DNA of 64,000 nucleotides from assembly GCA_009733775.1 (NCBI GenBank), contig WOGZ01000123.1, forward strand, positions 1 to 64,000. The letters are read 5' to 3'. The DNA comes from Alectoria sarmentosa (Eukaryota > Ascomycota > Lecanoromycetes > Lecanorales > Parmeliaceae). The notes beneath the pieces were generated by a model, which worked only from the letters and a program-made list of their open reading frames with translations, was not told the DNA's origin and ran no database searches. Below, one piece after another: positions 22,126-32,665 of the stretch. Each line of letters begins with the position of its first letter. The first letter of the stretch is position 1. Made by a program: the position numbers and the translations under genes.

Positions 22126-25124
22126 CTATTGAGATACCTATCGTCAGTGAATGTAGCGGAAGCTTGAGATAAGGGGCACTAACCTTTTCCCTCATTGTGC
22201 CCAACCATTGAGCCAGGCTGACACCTTGGTCTGCCCTGTCCTCCACCAGCATGGATTGGGCCCACAGCCTCATTCCCGGCTCGCCATCCTCTCGTACTAC
22301 ATACAGACTCGGCACGACGATGCTCCCAACTCCTTTGCTCCTATGATCCCGACTCTTCTCGACGATAGCTCTGACCCGTTCATTGAAATCATTGTCGAGC
22401 ACCGGCAATGTCGTCTTGCCTACTTTTAGTTGTGTCCGATCTGGCACTTCGAAGACATCTTCCACTAGCTGAGGAACAGCTTCGCGGCCCACCCAAAGGA
22501 ATTGCGTTTGGCCATCATCAATGAGGTAAAGCCCATATGGAACGAGTCTCTGGGAAGAGAGATTAATCACAGGCGGTAAAGCGATGTCACCACTCTCTTC
22601 GTCGGGTAAGCCAGCACTGTCCGGCATGTCGTGTAACGAGTACATTCTAGGGTATATAAATTGAATGAGTAGTGGTAGCGGCAAGGTCGAAAGTTGACAC
22701 AGGGCAGCGGAGCGCATATCGCTTGGTATTTGCGCAGATTGTCGAAGGCCAATCTGTACGAAGTGAGCAATTGATTCCATGTTTCAGGGTCAGGCGGGCT
22801 GGAACTTACGTTTTTGATTAAACCCAGGAAAAGAACAGGCAAGCATCTCAAATTCGTGGGGAATTGCAGGCCACCACCCCCCATATTGCCACCAGCTAGT
22901 TCTTTCCGGTATGTCTGTAGCAGCTCAATAAGCTTAGCTCTTAGCGCGTCTCGTGCAGGTTCTAGTCCACTTCCCAGAGCACGCTCAACGGCTTTGTGAC
23001 TGAACACAGTAGCAATTGCTGCTTGGTCTGCAGAGGCGTAAAGGTCTGCAAGTGACTGAGTCGTGGGTAAAGCAAGGGTCATCACCCTGATTCTTCTCTC
23101 ACCATTGCATGTCGTATGCAGCACAGCACTTTGTAAGCAGACCACGCCTTTCGTCAGTGACTCGTCGATTGCGACTTCGACCACGTAGCCCTGGTCTCGA
23201 GGAAACGCAGGGAATGCACAGAGATCCGAACTGCGATTGAAGAAGTTGCCGTAGAAGGTACTCATCCGCAAGCCAGTAGTAGCTCTGACACGGAGCACAG
23301 CTTCGAGGCCAATCTCGGCTGACAAGTAGTCAGAGAACTCCCGCGCAAATTTAATTGCATCTTCGCTTCTTGCTGCATTCCATCCTGGGTAAAAATACGT
23401 TTGACCTCCTGTATATCTGGGTAGATTGCTCAAAGACGCAACGTCTTGGTACTGAGAAGAGAAAAGGAACATATCGATGGATACCTGATTCTTCGAGCAC
23501 TCAACAGCAAAGCTCTTGTAGAAACTGTTCGCAGTCTGTAAAAGGCTACTCTCCTTGCTGGTTCCAAGAATCTTCTTATCTTCCCTCATCTCAAGTTTCC
23601 CTTGTCCAAGGTTCGGAAGGCTTGCAGTTAGAACGGTAAGCTTTCCGCCCACAGGAGATATCAGCTTATGGCCAGCTCGTAGTGCGGATCCCATGCAGGA
23701 GCCAGCATTCTGAGTATTTTGGAACATCTCTTGGAGCTTTGCCAGGAAGTTTTCGATATTCTCTCGGCACTCTGTCAGGGTAACCAGCAAATCGACAGGT
23801 GTTGGCAAGAAGGGCTCATCCAGATCGCTAACGACCATCATACTTGGCTCACCGTTCTCACTGTCATCACGAGGGATGGAAAAATAGTGCAGGCTTGAGT
23901 CTACGGCCATGAAGCCAAGCCTCGTCCGTCGATCGGCATTAGGGATGCGGTCCAGGCTCTCAAGGATACAGCGAGCTCCTGTGGCTAGTAGACCGTTGGT
24001 CACAGAATTATAACTGACATCGAAGAGAAATAAGTAGACCAATGGCTGAGGTGGGCGGACCATATATTCTTGAGGTGCAACGAATTCCACAACAGAGTGG
24101 TTGATTTCGGGTCTCGACCATCTGTCTAATTGCTTTTGCGCGGCTGCATCCCAATCAAACGCTTGTGGCACCTCATTTGTGAGATTACACATATTACACC
24201 GCCATCGATGGCCTTGATCCAGAAAGGTTGCGAATGGGTTGATGTATGATCGGCAACGTCTGCATCGAGCGATGACCTGGTCAGGGACTACCGGAATTGG
24301 GTCCTCGTGGTCGTGCAATGAGCTGTAAGGTTGTATAACCAGTGCGAAGGGTAGTTTAGACTTCTTGAGCAACGAGTGCGTTGTTGGGACAGCGTTAAGC
24401 GTGGAGCGGACGTATTTCGGGGAGCAATTAGCATCTGGAGAAGGAGTAACGCTGGACTATTAATGTCAGCGGCAAACGGCGTAGCTAGGAGTTATAGTAT
24501 ACGCACATTGGGTGGCAGATTTATTTGTGGTGGGGGCCGGCTAAGTTCAGAGACATCGAGATGTTGATTCAGGAGATCTGTTGGTATGAGCTGATTCATC
24601 GTAGGACGTCCTTGCAACTGGCCCTGCATTGGCAAGGGTGCACTTTGTCCCTGGCCGCCCACGGCAAGGTTGCTCATACCCTGAGTGACCCCAGCCATAC
24701 CTGGTTGCGTGGAGGGTACTCCACGTGTTGGGTAAGCTGGGTCAGGAGGCTGGTAGCCACCAACCGCAGCAGGTGGTTGTCCGTAGCCAGGAGCTCCTCC
24801 CATGCCTGGCGACGCTGGGTTTGATCCATAGACTGGTCCTGGATATCCTGGCTGTGGTTGTGGTTGCATACCAGGTGGTCCGGGATATGCTCCACCACCT
24901 TGTTGCTGCCCACCCAGCGCCGAGTTTGCACCTCCTCCAAAATCATAGGCTTGCCCAGCATAGTTACGTTTTCTTCGACCTCCAGCAGTGGGTGCTGGTG
25001 CGCCGCCTTGTGCGGGAGATGCATTCTCTGGAACCTCTTGCTGGTTGGGGTCATATTGCTCTTGCTGGTGTTGCTCGTGGCCCGATTGACCATTGGGAGG
25101 GTAGCCTGGCTGTGGGTTTGACAT
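22126..25124 (-). CDS. SEC24: COPII coat subunit Sec24
   Basis: Cargo-binding subunit of the COPII inner coat that packages ER exit vesicles with Sec23 and Sar1; 948 residues. Exons (minus): 25124-24507, 24456-22810, 22753-22184, 22137-22126. The last exon encodes only Val-Ser-Gln and the stop. The N-terminal 200 residues are a disordered Gly/Pro/Gln-rich arm. A zinc finger follows near residues 270-300 (CRRC..CNMC), then the trunk (YLFLFDVSYNSV), beta-sandwich, helical and gelsolin domains. The order and length match fungal Sec24 and all frames close. The first intron has a GTGCGT donor. Shares a 1.5-kb divergent spacer with UTP15. SFB2-type paralogues are the only realistic alternative. Confidence 0.94.
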
Positions 25125-26602
25125 GATCGGGCTCGCCCAGTTGCAAGCGATCTGGGTTGTCTCTGAGAGGCGGAGGAGAGCTTGTGGGTTGAGGAGTATC
25201 GAGTGGCACCTTTTCTTTCAAGCTTTCCAAGCCTGAAAGTGCTTTAGGTCGGATTCCTGGACAGCTAGCAAGAGGCGGTGTATATTGACAGCGATTGTGT
25301 GAGAAGATGGGTCAACAAGAAGGAAACGAGCCTGGCGCCTTGAACATTCGGAAGGCTACTCTTGCCTTCACAATTGAGATCTGTAGCTTGGCATTCCGAG
25401 GTGGAAGCGAGTTTTGGCTGACTAAGCATGCCGTAGGCTGAATTTATCCAGCCTTGCATACGCGAAAGCCGGATCTCTTCTCTCTTGTTATCCAAAAACA
25501 ACTCATCAACAGCCGCTATGATTGAACATCAGAAGTGGCTGAACTTCAAGATGAGGATGCCTCTGCACGAGCTGATATCAATGGATTTCTAAAGTCAATG
25601 TTGGAAAAAGGAAGACGCGGCATTTTTCATGTGGAAGAAGTAGGCTGGCACTATCGAATGACTTTCCAGATCACAACTGTGATGATATCTGTCGTCGTCG
25701 TCGTCAAATTTCAGTCTAATTAATCGACAAAATGAGCACTAAGGCCAAGCGTTTTCCTGTCATATCAGTGCTCGACCAAGCATCTTTTGTTCTTGATTTG
25801 CATCCTCTCATTTCTGCTGTTGCTTTGCTGCAGCACTTTACTTTTCTTCCAAGATGACAGCGGCAAGCCTGAATCAGTGACAATAAATCCCAAATGCAGT
25901 CGAAGCACTCAAATCCCTGAAGCATCGACGATTTTAGCACCATTATGATTTATCGATACTGACTGCTCAGCTTGGACCAATTTCGTTCTGGAATAGCAAA
26001 TTTCATATCATTGACACCGGTAATCGGCTCAGAAATAGGCGTATTCAGCGCACAGAGCTGCAACTCTTTCTGACAGTTTGTCTGCCAACCTCAGCAACTC
26101 CGACAGGAATGATTACGTAGGGTAATAGCGGGCCAAGGGCTTGGGTACACGAAAGTCTGTCTTGCTAAATATATGGCCACCTTACTAGCTGATTGTTCCT
26201 CAAGAGTCTGTTTCCTCAATGTCTGCAAAGATAGCGATTGCGGCCTGGCTGAGGCCGTTGAAGACGAAACTGCGCACGTATATACCGCTCCTCACTTTAG
26301 GCGCTACTATTCTCATACATGCGGCAATATGCATCTGTAGTGTCGAAGCGATCAAGCAGTGGATCGGCTTTAAAATGGAAGAGGGCTATTGTGAATAGAT
26401 TTTTGACAACTGCCATTTGGTACGAGCGTACTCCACCCTCGTAATAGAATTCGGCCGCCGTAGCTGTCCGAGCTTGCGAGCCTGCCGAGGATCATTTCGA
26501 CAATGGGCTCTGAGGTTGCTGATAGCAAGAAAAAAATCAATCTCTCTCTCATGGAATCTCTAATATCGGAAGATCAATGAATGACACAGGGTAGAAGTAA
26601 AC
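25125..26602. other. Divergent spacer between SEC24 and UTP15
   Basis: About 1.5 kb expected to contain both promoters. A small trinucleotide run (gtc)5 lies at 25691-25705. No gene or RNA gene recognised; the short frames have no protein character. Confidence 0.5.
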
Positions 26603-28201
26603 ATGTCAGCGCCAGTGCTTCCCCTTCAACCTGTCAAGCTTCCTCCGGGACCTTCACCTCTGACCCCAGAGCAGACCTACTGGCGCACCTTCAAATCTCA
26701 GCAGCTCGTCCCTTCCCCTTCAAATAACCCTATCACCCATATTTCGAGTCCTTTACCTCCTCTCAATGGCCTTGCTCAGTCCTCAGACCACTTTGTCGTA
26801 ACCACTGGAACCCGTGTACAAATATTTTCTATCCGCAACCGCAAGCTTGTCAAGACCATATCTCGCTTCGATGACATTGCTCATGGTGCAGAGATCAGAC
26901 GTGATGGCCGTGTCATGGTCGCTGGAGATGAGAGCGGCGCAATACAGGTCTTTGATGTAAATTCAAGGGCTATTCTCAAAACATGGAAAGAGCACAACCA
27001 GCCGGTATGGACCACCAAATTTTCGCCTACAGAGCCTACAACGTTGATGAGTGCGAGCGACGACCGTACAGTCCGACTATGGGATCTTCCGAGTCAGGGA
27101 AGCACAACGACATTCGTTGGTCACCAGGATTATATCAGAAGTGGGGCGTTTATGCCAAGCCAAGCTTCTGGCTTGCTGGTTTCTGGAAGTTATGATCAGA
27201 CAGTCAAGCTGTGGGATCCTAGAGTTCCTTCCAACGCAGTCATGACTTTCAAACATGCAGCTCCCGTTGAGAACGTGTTGCCGATGCCTTCTGGTACCAC
27301 CATACTTGTGGCTGCAGACAATCAGATATCAGTGCTCGATTTGGTTGCCGCACGACCTCTACAAATACTGAAGAACCACCAGAAGACTGTCACATCCTTA
27401 TGCTTAGCGTCGAACAACACGAGGCTTGTGAGTGGAGGGCTGGACGGTCACTTGAAGGTGTTCGAGACTACTGCTTGGAATGTCGTGGCTGGATCGAAAT
27501 ACTCGTCTCCTATTCTCTCATTATGCGTCATCATCGCTGGCACTGCGAGAGAAGATCGTCATGTTGCAGTGGGTATGCAATCAGGCAATCTCTCCATTAA
27601 GACGCGGCTTTCTGGACAGCAGAAGGTTAAGGAAAGGCAAAGGCAAAAGGAGATGCAGGCATTGATTGACGGCAACATCGAAGAGCTAGACAGGAAGCGA
27701 GCCAAGAAGAAGCCGAAGGGATTGGAGAAGCGCTTCAGAGGTCAGGACTTCACGGGCGAAGGCGCAGACATCGTTGTCGAGGGGAGAGCGAAACGTAACT
27801 ACAAACCTAAACCATGGGAAGCTCTACTTCGAAAAGGGAAATACGCAGCCGCTTTGGACGAAGTGCTACAAGGCCAAAATCTGCCTGCAACTATAACCCT
27901 CTTGACCGCTCTCCGTCACCGCTCAGCAACACGCACTGCACTATCAGGTCGAGATGATGTGTCCCTCCAGCCCATCTTTCAATGGGTCTGCAAGCACATC
28001 ACAAACCCTCGATACGTCAATCTGTGCGTCGATATCGGCATGCTTATTCTCGACCTCTACTCATCACACATGGGTGAGTCTCCTGAGATAGATCGACTCA
28101 TGGCGCGCCTACACCACGCAGTTCGCATGGAAGTGGAGAGGTCGCAGCAAGCCTGGCAGACAGAAGGTATGCTCGGAATGCTCGTCAACTCGGTGGGTTG
28201 A
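26603..28201 (+). CDS. UTP15: U3 snoRNP protein Utp15
   Basis: Nucleolar WD-repeat protein of the t-UTP/UTP-A complex, needed for pre-18S rRNA processing and linked to rDNA transcription; 532 residues in one exon. The conserved start PEQTYWRTFKSQQLVPSP is followed by WD repeats (for example MVAGDESGAIQVFDV, LMSASDDRTVRLWDL, LVSGSYDQTVKLWDP, LVSGGLDGHLKVFE). A linker with KKKPKGLEKRFRGQDF leads into the helical UTP15_C domain (KPWEALLRKGKYAAALDEVL), which pairs with other UTP-A subunits. The frame ends at 28201. A GTGGGT donor five codons before the stop and a TTCCAG at 28239-28244 would allow a spliced alternative tail, but the unspliced end fits the family. Confidence 0.93.
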   Translation: MSAPVLPLQPVKLPPGPSPLTPEQTYWRTFKSQQLVPSPSNNPITHISSPLPPLNGLAQSSDHFVVTTGTRVQIFSIRNRKLVKTISRFDDIAHGAEIRRDGRVMVAGDESGAIQVFDVNSRAILKTWKEHNQPVWTTKFSPTEPTTLMSASDDRTVRLWDLPSQGSTTTFVGHQDYIRSGAFMPSQASGLLVSGSYDQTVKLWDPRVPSNAVMTFKHAAPVENVLPMPSGTTILVAADNQISVLDLVAARPLQILKNHQKTVTSLCLASNNTRLVSGGLDGHLKVFETTAWNVVAGSKYSSPILSLCVIIAGTAREDRHVAVGMQSGNLSIKTRLSGQQKVKERQRQKEMQALIDGNIEELDRKRAKKKPKGLEKRFRGQDFTGEGADIVVEGRAKRNYKPKPWEALLRKGKYAAALDEVLQGQNLPATITLLTALRHRSATRTALSGRDDVSLQPIFQWVCKHITNPRYVNLCVDIGMLILDLYSSHMGESPEIDRLMARLHHAVRMEVERSQQAWQTEGMLGMLVNSVG

Positions 28202-28244
28202 AGGCGACCTTATGATTGGCCTTGATTATCAATCTTCCGTTCCA

Positions 28245-28505
28245 GATCATTCGCCAGAAATACCACTATCGTAGACGCAAATTACGAGAGCCTGCTTGAC
28301 CACTCCGTGCTACCCGAGTCTATCGGCAATCCGCTTTACCAGATGTTGGCTGGTCAGTATGCTGAGGGTGACGAGGGTTTTATAAGGGGTGAGCTGCACA
28401 GCTTCCGATGGGCGAGAGGTGAGTTGATACGTCGATAAGTACGGATCCGTACCGTCTTGTGGATGCGGTGGGGGTGAAGGCTGCTAGGTGGATGGGGGTG
28501 ATGTA
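28245..28505 (+). pseudogene. Unrecognised coding-like remnant
   Basis: Just behind UTP15 lies a stretch that reads like protein but belongs to no family I can name. One frame gives TTIVDANYESLLDHSVLPES, IGNPLYQMLAGQYAEGDEGF and ELHSFRWARG. After a one-base shift near 28420 a second frame gives STDPYRLVDAVGVKAARWMG, ending with a stop at 28505. The two parts look continuous, so this may be the 3' end of a broken gene. It could also be a misread terminal exon. No start codon or 5' part is evident. Confidence 0.35.
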
Positions 28506-28965
28506 AAGGGACGTTGCTCACGCTGCCCTCTTTCTCGCCAGTGATGAGGCGCGAATCACACTAGACATGAGATCATGATCACTAGTGGTCGCATAGAATT
28601 TGACTGGCTACGTAGATTTAAATGTTTTGATCAACAACGTAATCTCACAACGTGCTGTGAACGGTCCAATGAGGAGAATCTTGTGGGATTCCAGACGTGA
28701 AAACCATATCTCCAATGATTTGCAAGCCCTCTCTATAAGAAGCTCGAGATGTATATTCAAACAAGGGCGATCAGGCTGTCAGGATGTGGAGCAAGAAAAT
28801 GGCACAGATACCCAGTAAAGCTCCAGTCTTATCCTTCAGGGAGCAAAATGATTAGCAAAATCCGTCATAGATATCGCTCATGCTCTATAACGCCAGTCGC
28901 TAATGCAGTCGTTATTCGTCACTTGCTCCACCTCTTTCACTGCAAAGAGCGCGTATTAGTCCACC

Positions 28966-30752
28966 TCACCCCGCCGTAGCCAGCTCCTTATCCATCACCT
29001 GCCTCCACCTCGGTCCAAACTTCCTCATAGCCCAGATAACCATGCTGCTCGCCGCAGCAATGACACCGACACCTGTAAACAACCAGCCATTTCCAATAGC
29101 ACCTATCAACGGCTGCGCAATAATAGCTCCCACACATGAGAAGATGTTTCTCACGAAATTGTTCACGGCGACGCCATTAGATGCCTTCTTCGGCATGAAT
29201 TCCGTAAGCATAGTTGTAGCCATGGCAAAGATGAGCATGGAGCCGATACCGAAGAAAAAGTTCGCGATAAGGGGCACGAGCCAGAAAACTCCCTTTTCGG
29301 CTGTCCAGCCGTACCAGATGAGCGCAGCTGGGTAGAGGAATGCGGCAATCCAGGCGTTCTCGCGCATTCGATCTTCTGGTCTGTACATCAATTTGCCCTT
29401 TTCGTCATAGCGGCCAGCACGCGTGGCTTCTCGTGCCATGATCTTGTCCGTCCATTTGCCGCCGAAGAGAGAAGCGAGCAAATAGCCGATGGAGTTGGGG
29501 ATGTAGGTTAGGCCGACGAGGGTCGTGGAGAAGTTGTAGGGCGGCTTGGAGAAGGTGTCTTGAAGCGAGATGTTGAGGAGGTACAGCGAGCAGAATGTGA
29601 TGCTAGCGTAGTAGACGGTGATGAAGACAGCGGGGAAACGGAGGTAGAGAATTATTTTTAGAGGGTCGAGGAAGATGCGTTTGCCCTTCTTGATATACTT
29701 TGCTGTTTTGCGCTGGACGCTTTGGCGGGAGGAAGTTCGGTTTAGGTTGGGGCGGTCGGACGCGAGGTCCTTTTCTGCGTCTGGTGAGGGCGGTTCGGCG
29801 GCTTTAAGTGTCTGCAGAGGTACCATCAGCAAAACATTAGGGTGAAGTGGGTAAAGTGGACTCACTTCTGGCAAAGCGAAGAAGAGAAAGACCAGAATTG
29901 CTCCTCCATAGATTGCAAGAAACCATTGAGTGCTCCTCCAACCAAATTTCTGAGCCAAAGCGCCACCAATGATTGGTGCGAACAGAGGTCCGCACAGTGG
30001 CCCAAGATAGAATATGCCCATGGCTCTTCCCCGTTCTCTGACTTCCCAGACATCAGCTATTGTACCTGCCCCTACAGCTTGCACGCTAGCCGCTGCTCCT
30101 CCACCCAGTACACGCATGACGATCAACATTGCGATGTTCTTAGACACGGCTGCGAGGATGTTGAATAGTAAAAATAGTGTGAATGATGTGAGGTAAATCG
30201 TGCGTCGTCCGAGGGTCTCTGAAAATGATGACCACCAAAGTGGGAATATCGACATAGAAAGCATGTAAAAGGCGGCGGAGAGGTTCGTGATTGTGGGAGA
30301 AGTATGTAAGTCGTCTGATATCTGAAGGAGTGAAGCTAGGGATTGTTAGCCCGAGCTGCTGTGCTTTCGTCTGAAGTCATACGAAATATAATGGCGCTTC
30401 CCATGGGAGCTGCAACGGCCGCCAACGCAACAACAAAGGTTATATACCACTTGATTCTTCGAGAGTAGTGCTTTGGTTCTTCGACCTCTGCGACAATGGT
30501 AAACCGCCCGAAGAGGCCTCGCCGTTTGGATCTGGGTACATTGACAGGCTCCGGATCTTCGACCTCGGTCTGCACCATCTCAATGTCTCTCTGTCTTGTA
30601 CCCGACTCCTTTTCTGTAGGCTCAATTGAGGGCTGTGATCCATCCGGGCTAGATGCATCCTCGATTTTCTCCTCGAAAGTAGGTCCAACATGTTTCTTTG
30701 CAGACTCGTGATCTATTGCTTGGGCTCCGATCTTGGCAGCATCGTTGTCCAT
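28966..30752 (-). CDS. MFS transporter, drug:H+ antiporter-1 like
   Basis: Plasma-membrane transporter of the major facilitator superfamily, 561 residues. Exons (minus): 30752-30383, 30335-29866, 29811-28966. Splicing the first intron (47 nt) gives the signature ending in NLSAAFYMLSMSIFP, WWSSFSETLGRRTIYL, and later RVLGGGAAASVQAVGAGTIAD, the pattern of fungal DHA1 exporters (quinidine/polyamine/dityrosine group). An acidic cytosolic N-terminus of about 120 residues precedes twelve expected membrane helices. A central loop rich in Ser/Arg/Lys lies between halves. The second intron is 54 nt, in frame and without a stop, so its retention would add 18 residues. I chose MDNDAAKIG at 30752 over an ATG at 30806. 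Substrate unknown. Confidence 0.88.
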
Positions 30753-31210
30753 GTTGGAGGCAGTATATCTTGTTCGGAATCCACGATGGAGAAAACCGGG
30801 CCGCAATCATCACACGACAGATTTTGTACAAGGTGAGATAAGTACCTGGTCAAAGTACAAGCTCTACAGACTTCGCTTAAGGTCTCATCGTAAGGAAATG
30901 AAAGTGTGAAAGTAGGATTGTACGAGATGCATGCGGCAAACTCGTCACGCAAAAGGATGATTGAGAGAGGTTGAAATTTCTCAGAAGAGAGCCGATAGCG
31001 GCGACTAGAAAGTGAGGGGATATGCAATTTGGACATTTTGGACATGGTCTCTAATGCAATCATACTGAATTAGCGTCAGGGAGTCGAATATCTGGTGCCG
31101 GAAAACCGTACAAGTACCGTACTTTAGCTTATTTGTTGACCGCCGCAACCGAGAGCTAGTGTGACGGGAAAACGTCATTCGCAAGGGTCTCACACTACTT
31201 TAGTGTAACC

Positions 31211-31446
31211 GTAAGATCGCCAAGCTTTCCATCTCATTCTGGGAATACTCTAACGCACGAGCTCATCTCGTGAGTTCCCATCGAATGCTGCAAAGGGTCA
31301 TTTGCTACTCGTACAATCCAGATGTGAGCTACTTGATAGAGCGGGGACACCAATTATATCTGCCACTTAACCGGATGTCGCTTGTTGGTGTCCTCGCTCT
31401 ATCAAGTAGCTCACTTCTGGATTGTACGAGTAAGATCGCCAAGCTT
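31211..31446. repeat. 17-bp direct repeat flanking the fold-back
   Basis: The word gtaagatcgccaagctt occurs at 31211-31227 and again at 31430-31446. It is followed each time by about 19 nt that still match at roughly two of three positions (tcattctggga versus gcatttcggga). The second copy begins inside the last three bases of the hairpin right arm. This suggests a local duplication or an insertion between the copies. Confidence 0.7.
31306..31432. repeat. 48-bp inverted repeat (fold-back hairpin)
   Basis: Arms at 31306-31353 and 31385-31432 are reverse complements at 46 of 48 positions, separated by a 31-nt loop. The outer ends read tactcgtacaatcca and tggattgtacgagta. A transcript of either strand would fold into a long, nearly perfect hairpin. 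It contains no reading frame of interest. It could be a miniature inverted-repeat element, the product of a template switch, or a source of small RNA. It sits in the shared upstream region of the MFS and methyltransferase genes. Confidence 0.85.
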
Positions 31447-31694
31447 TTTATCGCATTTCGGGAGTGGTCGAGGGGTGCAAATGCCCGTCTTGAAGCTTCC
31501 TTTCCTCAATGCAAGACCGAATTCTGCAAAATCAGAAACCAGGCGGAACCACTGGAATGCATCTAGAAGTGGATAGAAAATTGTAGGTAGATCGCTCTTC
31601 CTCCCGAGATCCACTTCTTGGATTCTCACTCGTATGCGGCATCCACAAAGGTTTCACTGTCCTTTGGATCGAGTTCCAAAGAAATCGAGCAGGC

Positions 31695-32598
31695 ATGGCA
31701 TTGCAACAAGATCGAGCACGCTTGATGGCCCATTTCGCTGGCGACACCTCAAAGCATCAAACTAAATGGTCGGATCTTTGGGACAGAGGTGACTTCTTGC
31801 CGTGGGACCGCGGCATGCCCAATCCAGCTCTCATTGATATCCTCACCGATCAACGGGATCTGCTAGGCACATGCTTCGTAGAGGACGAGTTTGGGAGTAA
31901 GCGAAGGAAGAGAGCCCTGGTGCCAGGATGTGGAAAAGGATACGATGTGTTGCTGCTGGCCAGCTTTGGCTATGATGCGTCTGGTCTTGAAGTCAGTGAG
32001 ACAGCAGTGAAGAGGTGTTATGAGGAGCAGAAAGCCAACGGACATAAGTATCCAGCAAGAGATGAGAGTTCTGGAGCCGGAGCAGTCAAGTTCATGCGTG
32101 GCGACTTCTTTGGCACGGACTGGATGATCAATATCGAAGGAGATGGAAAATTCGATCTGATTTATGACTATACGGTGAGAAAACTCTCCTTCAATGGCCT
32201 TGGCAAGGAAACAACGTGCTTTGAGGCCAGATTCTAAGATCCTGCAACTGACGACAATTTGACAGTTTCTCTCGGCTCTCCCGCCAAGCTTTCGTCCTGA
32301 TTGGGCACTCCGCATGGCACAGCTGCTTGCCTTCAAGGGGAACTTGATCTGCGTTGAGTTCCCAAGCGCAAAGGACCCTCTCATTGGTGGTCCTCCATTC
32401 GCTTTGCCACCTCAGGTGTACACTGAGCACCTTGCCCACCCAGGCAAAGAGCTTCCGTATGATGAAAAAGGGCATGTCAAAGGAGGGGTATCTGGGCCTA
32501 GAAGTCCTGTTGCGCTGACTAGAGTAGCTCATTGGCAGCCAGAGCGCACGCACGAGATTGGTAAAGGCCAGGATTGGGTGAGCATATGGCGGTATTAG
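31695..32598 (+). CDS. Thiol/thiopurine-type S-methyltransferase
   Basis: S-adenosylmethionine-dependent methyltransferase of the TPMT/halide-thiol methyltransferase family, 270 residues. Exons 31695-32174 and 32266-32598; intron 91 nt (GTGAGA..TTGACAG). The N-terminal TKWSDLWDRGDFLPWDRGMP is the family signature. Motif I is RALVPGCGKGYD (about 73-84), followed by the acidic ribose residue in GLEVSE. GDFF and FDLIYDYTFLSALPP form the later motifs, and the C-terminal PPFALPPQVY and VSIWRY fit. Fungal members methylate thiols or halides in detoxification; the actual acceptor is not deducible. Convergent and very close to the OTU gene. Confidence 0.9.
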
Positions 32599-32665
32599 CT
32601 CACACCTTCAGTTCCACATAGCCCAAGTTCTCCAAATACACGGCAAAGTTTTCGATATCCTGTTT

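Larger units (their letters stand above)
30753..31694. other. Divergent spacer containing a fold-back repeat
   Basis: About 0.9 kb between the MFS gene (-) and the methyltransferase gene (+). It should hold both promoters, and it also contains the inverted repeat and direct repeat listed separately. No gene recognised. Confidence 0.55.
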
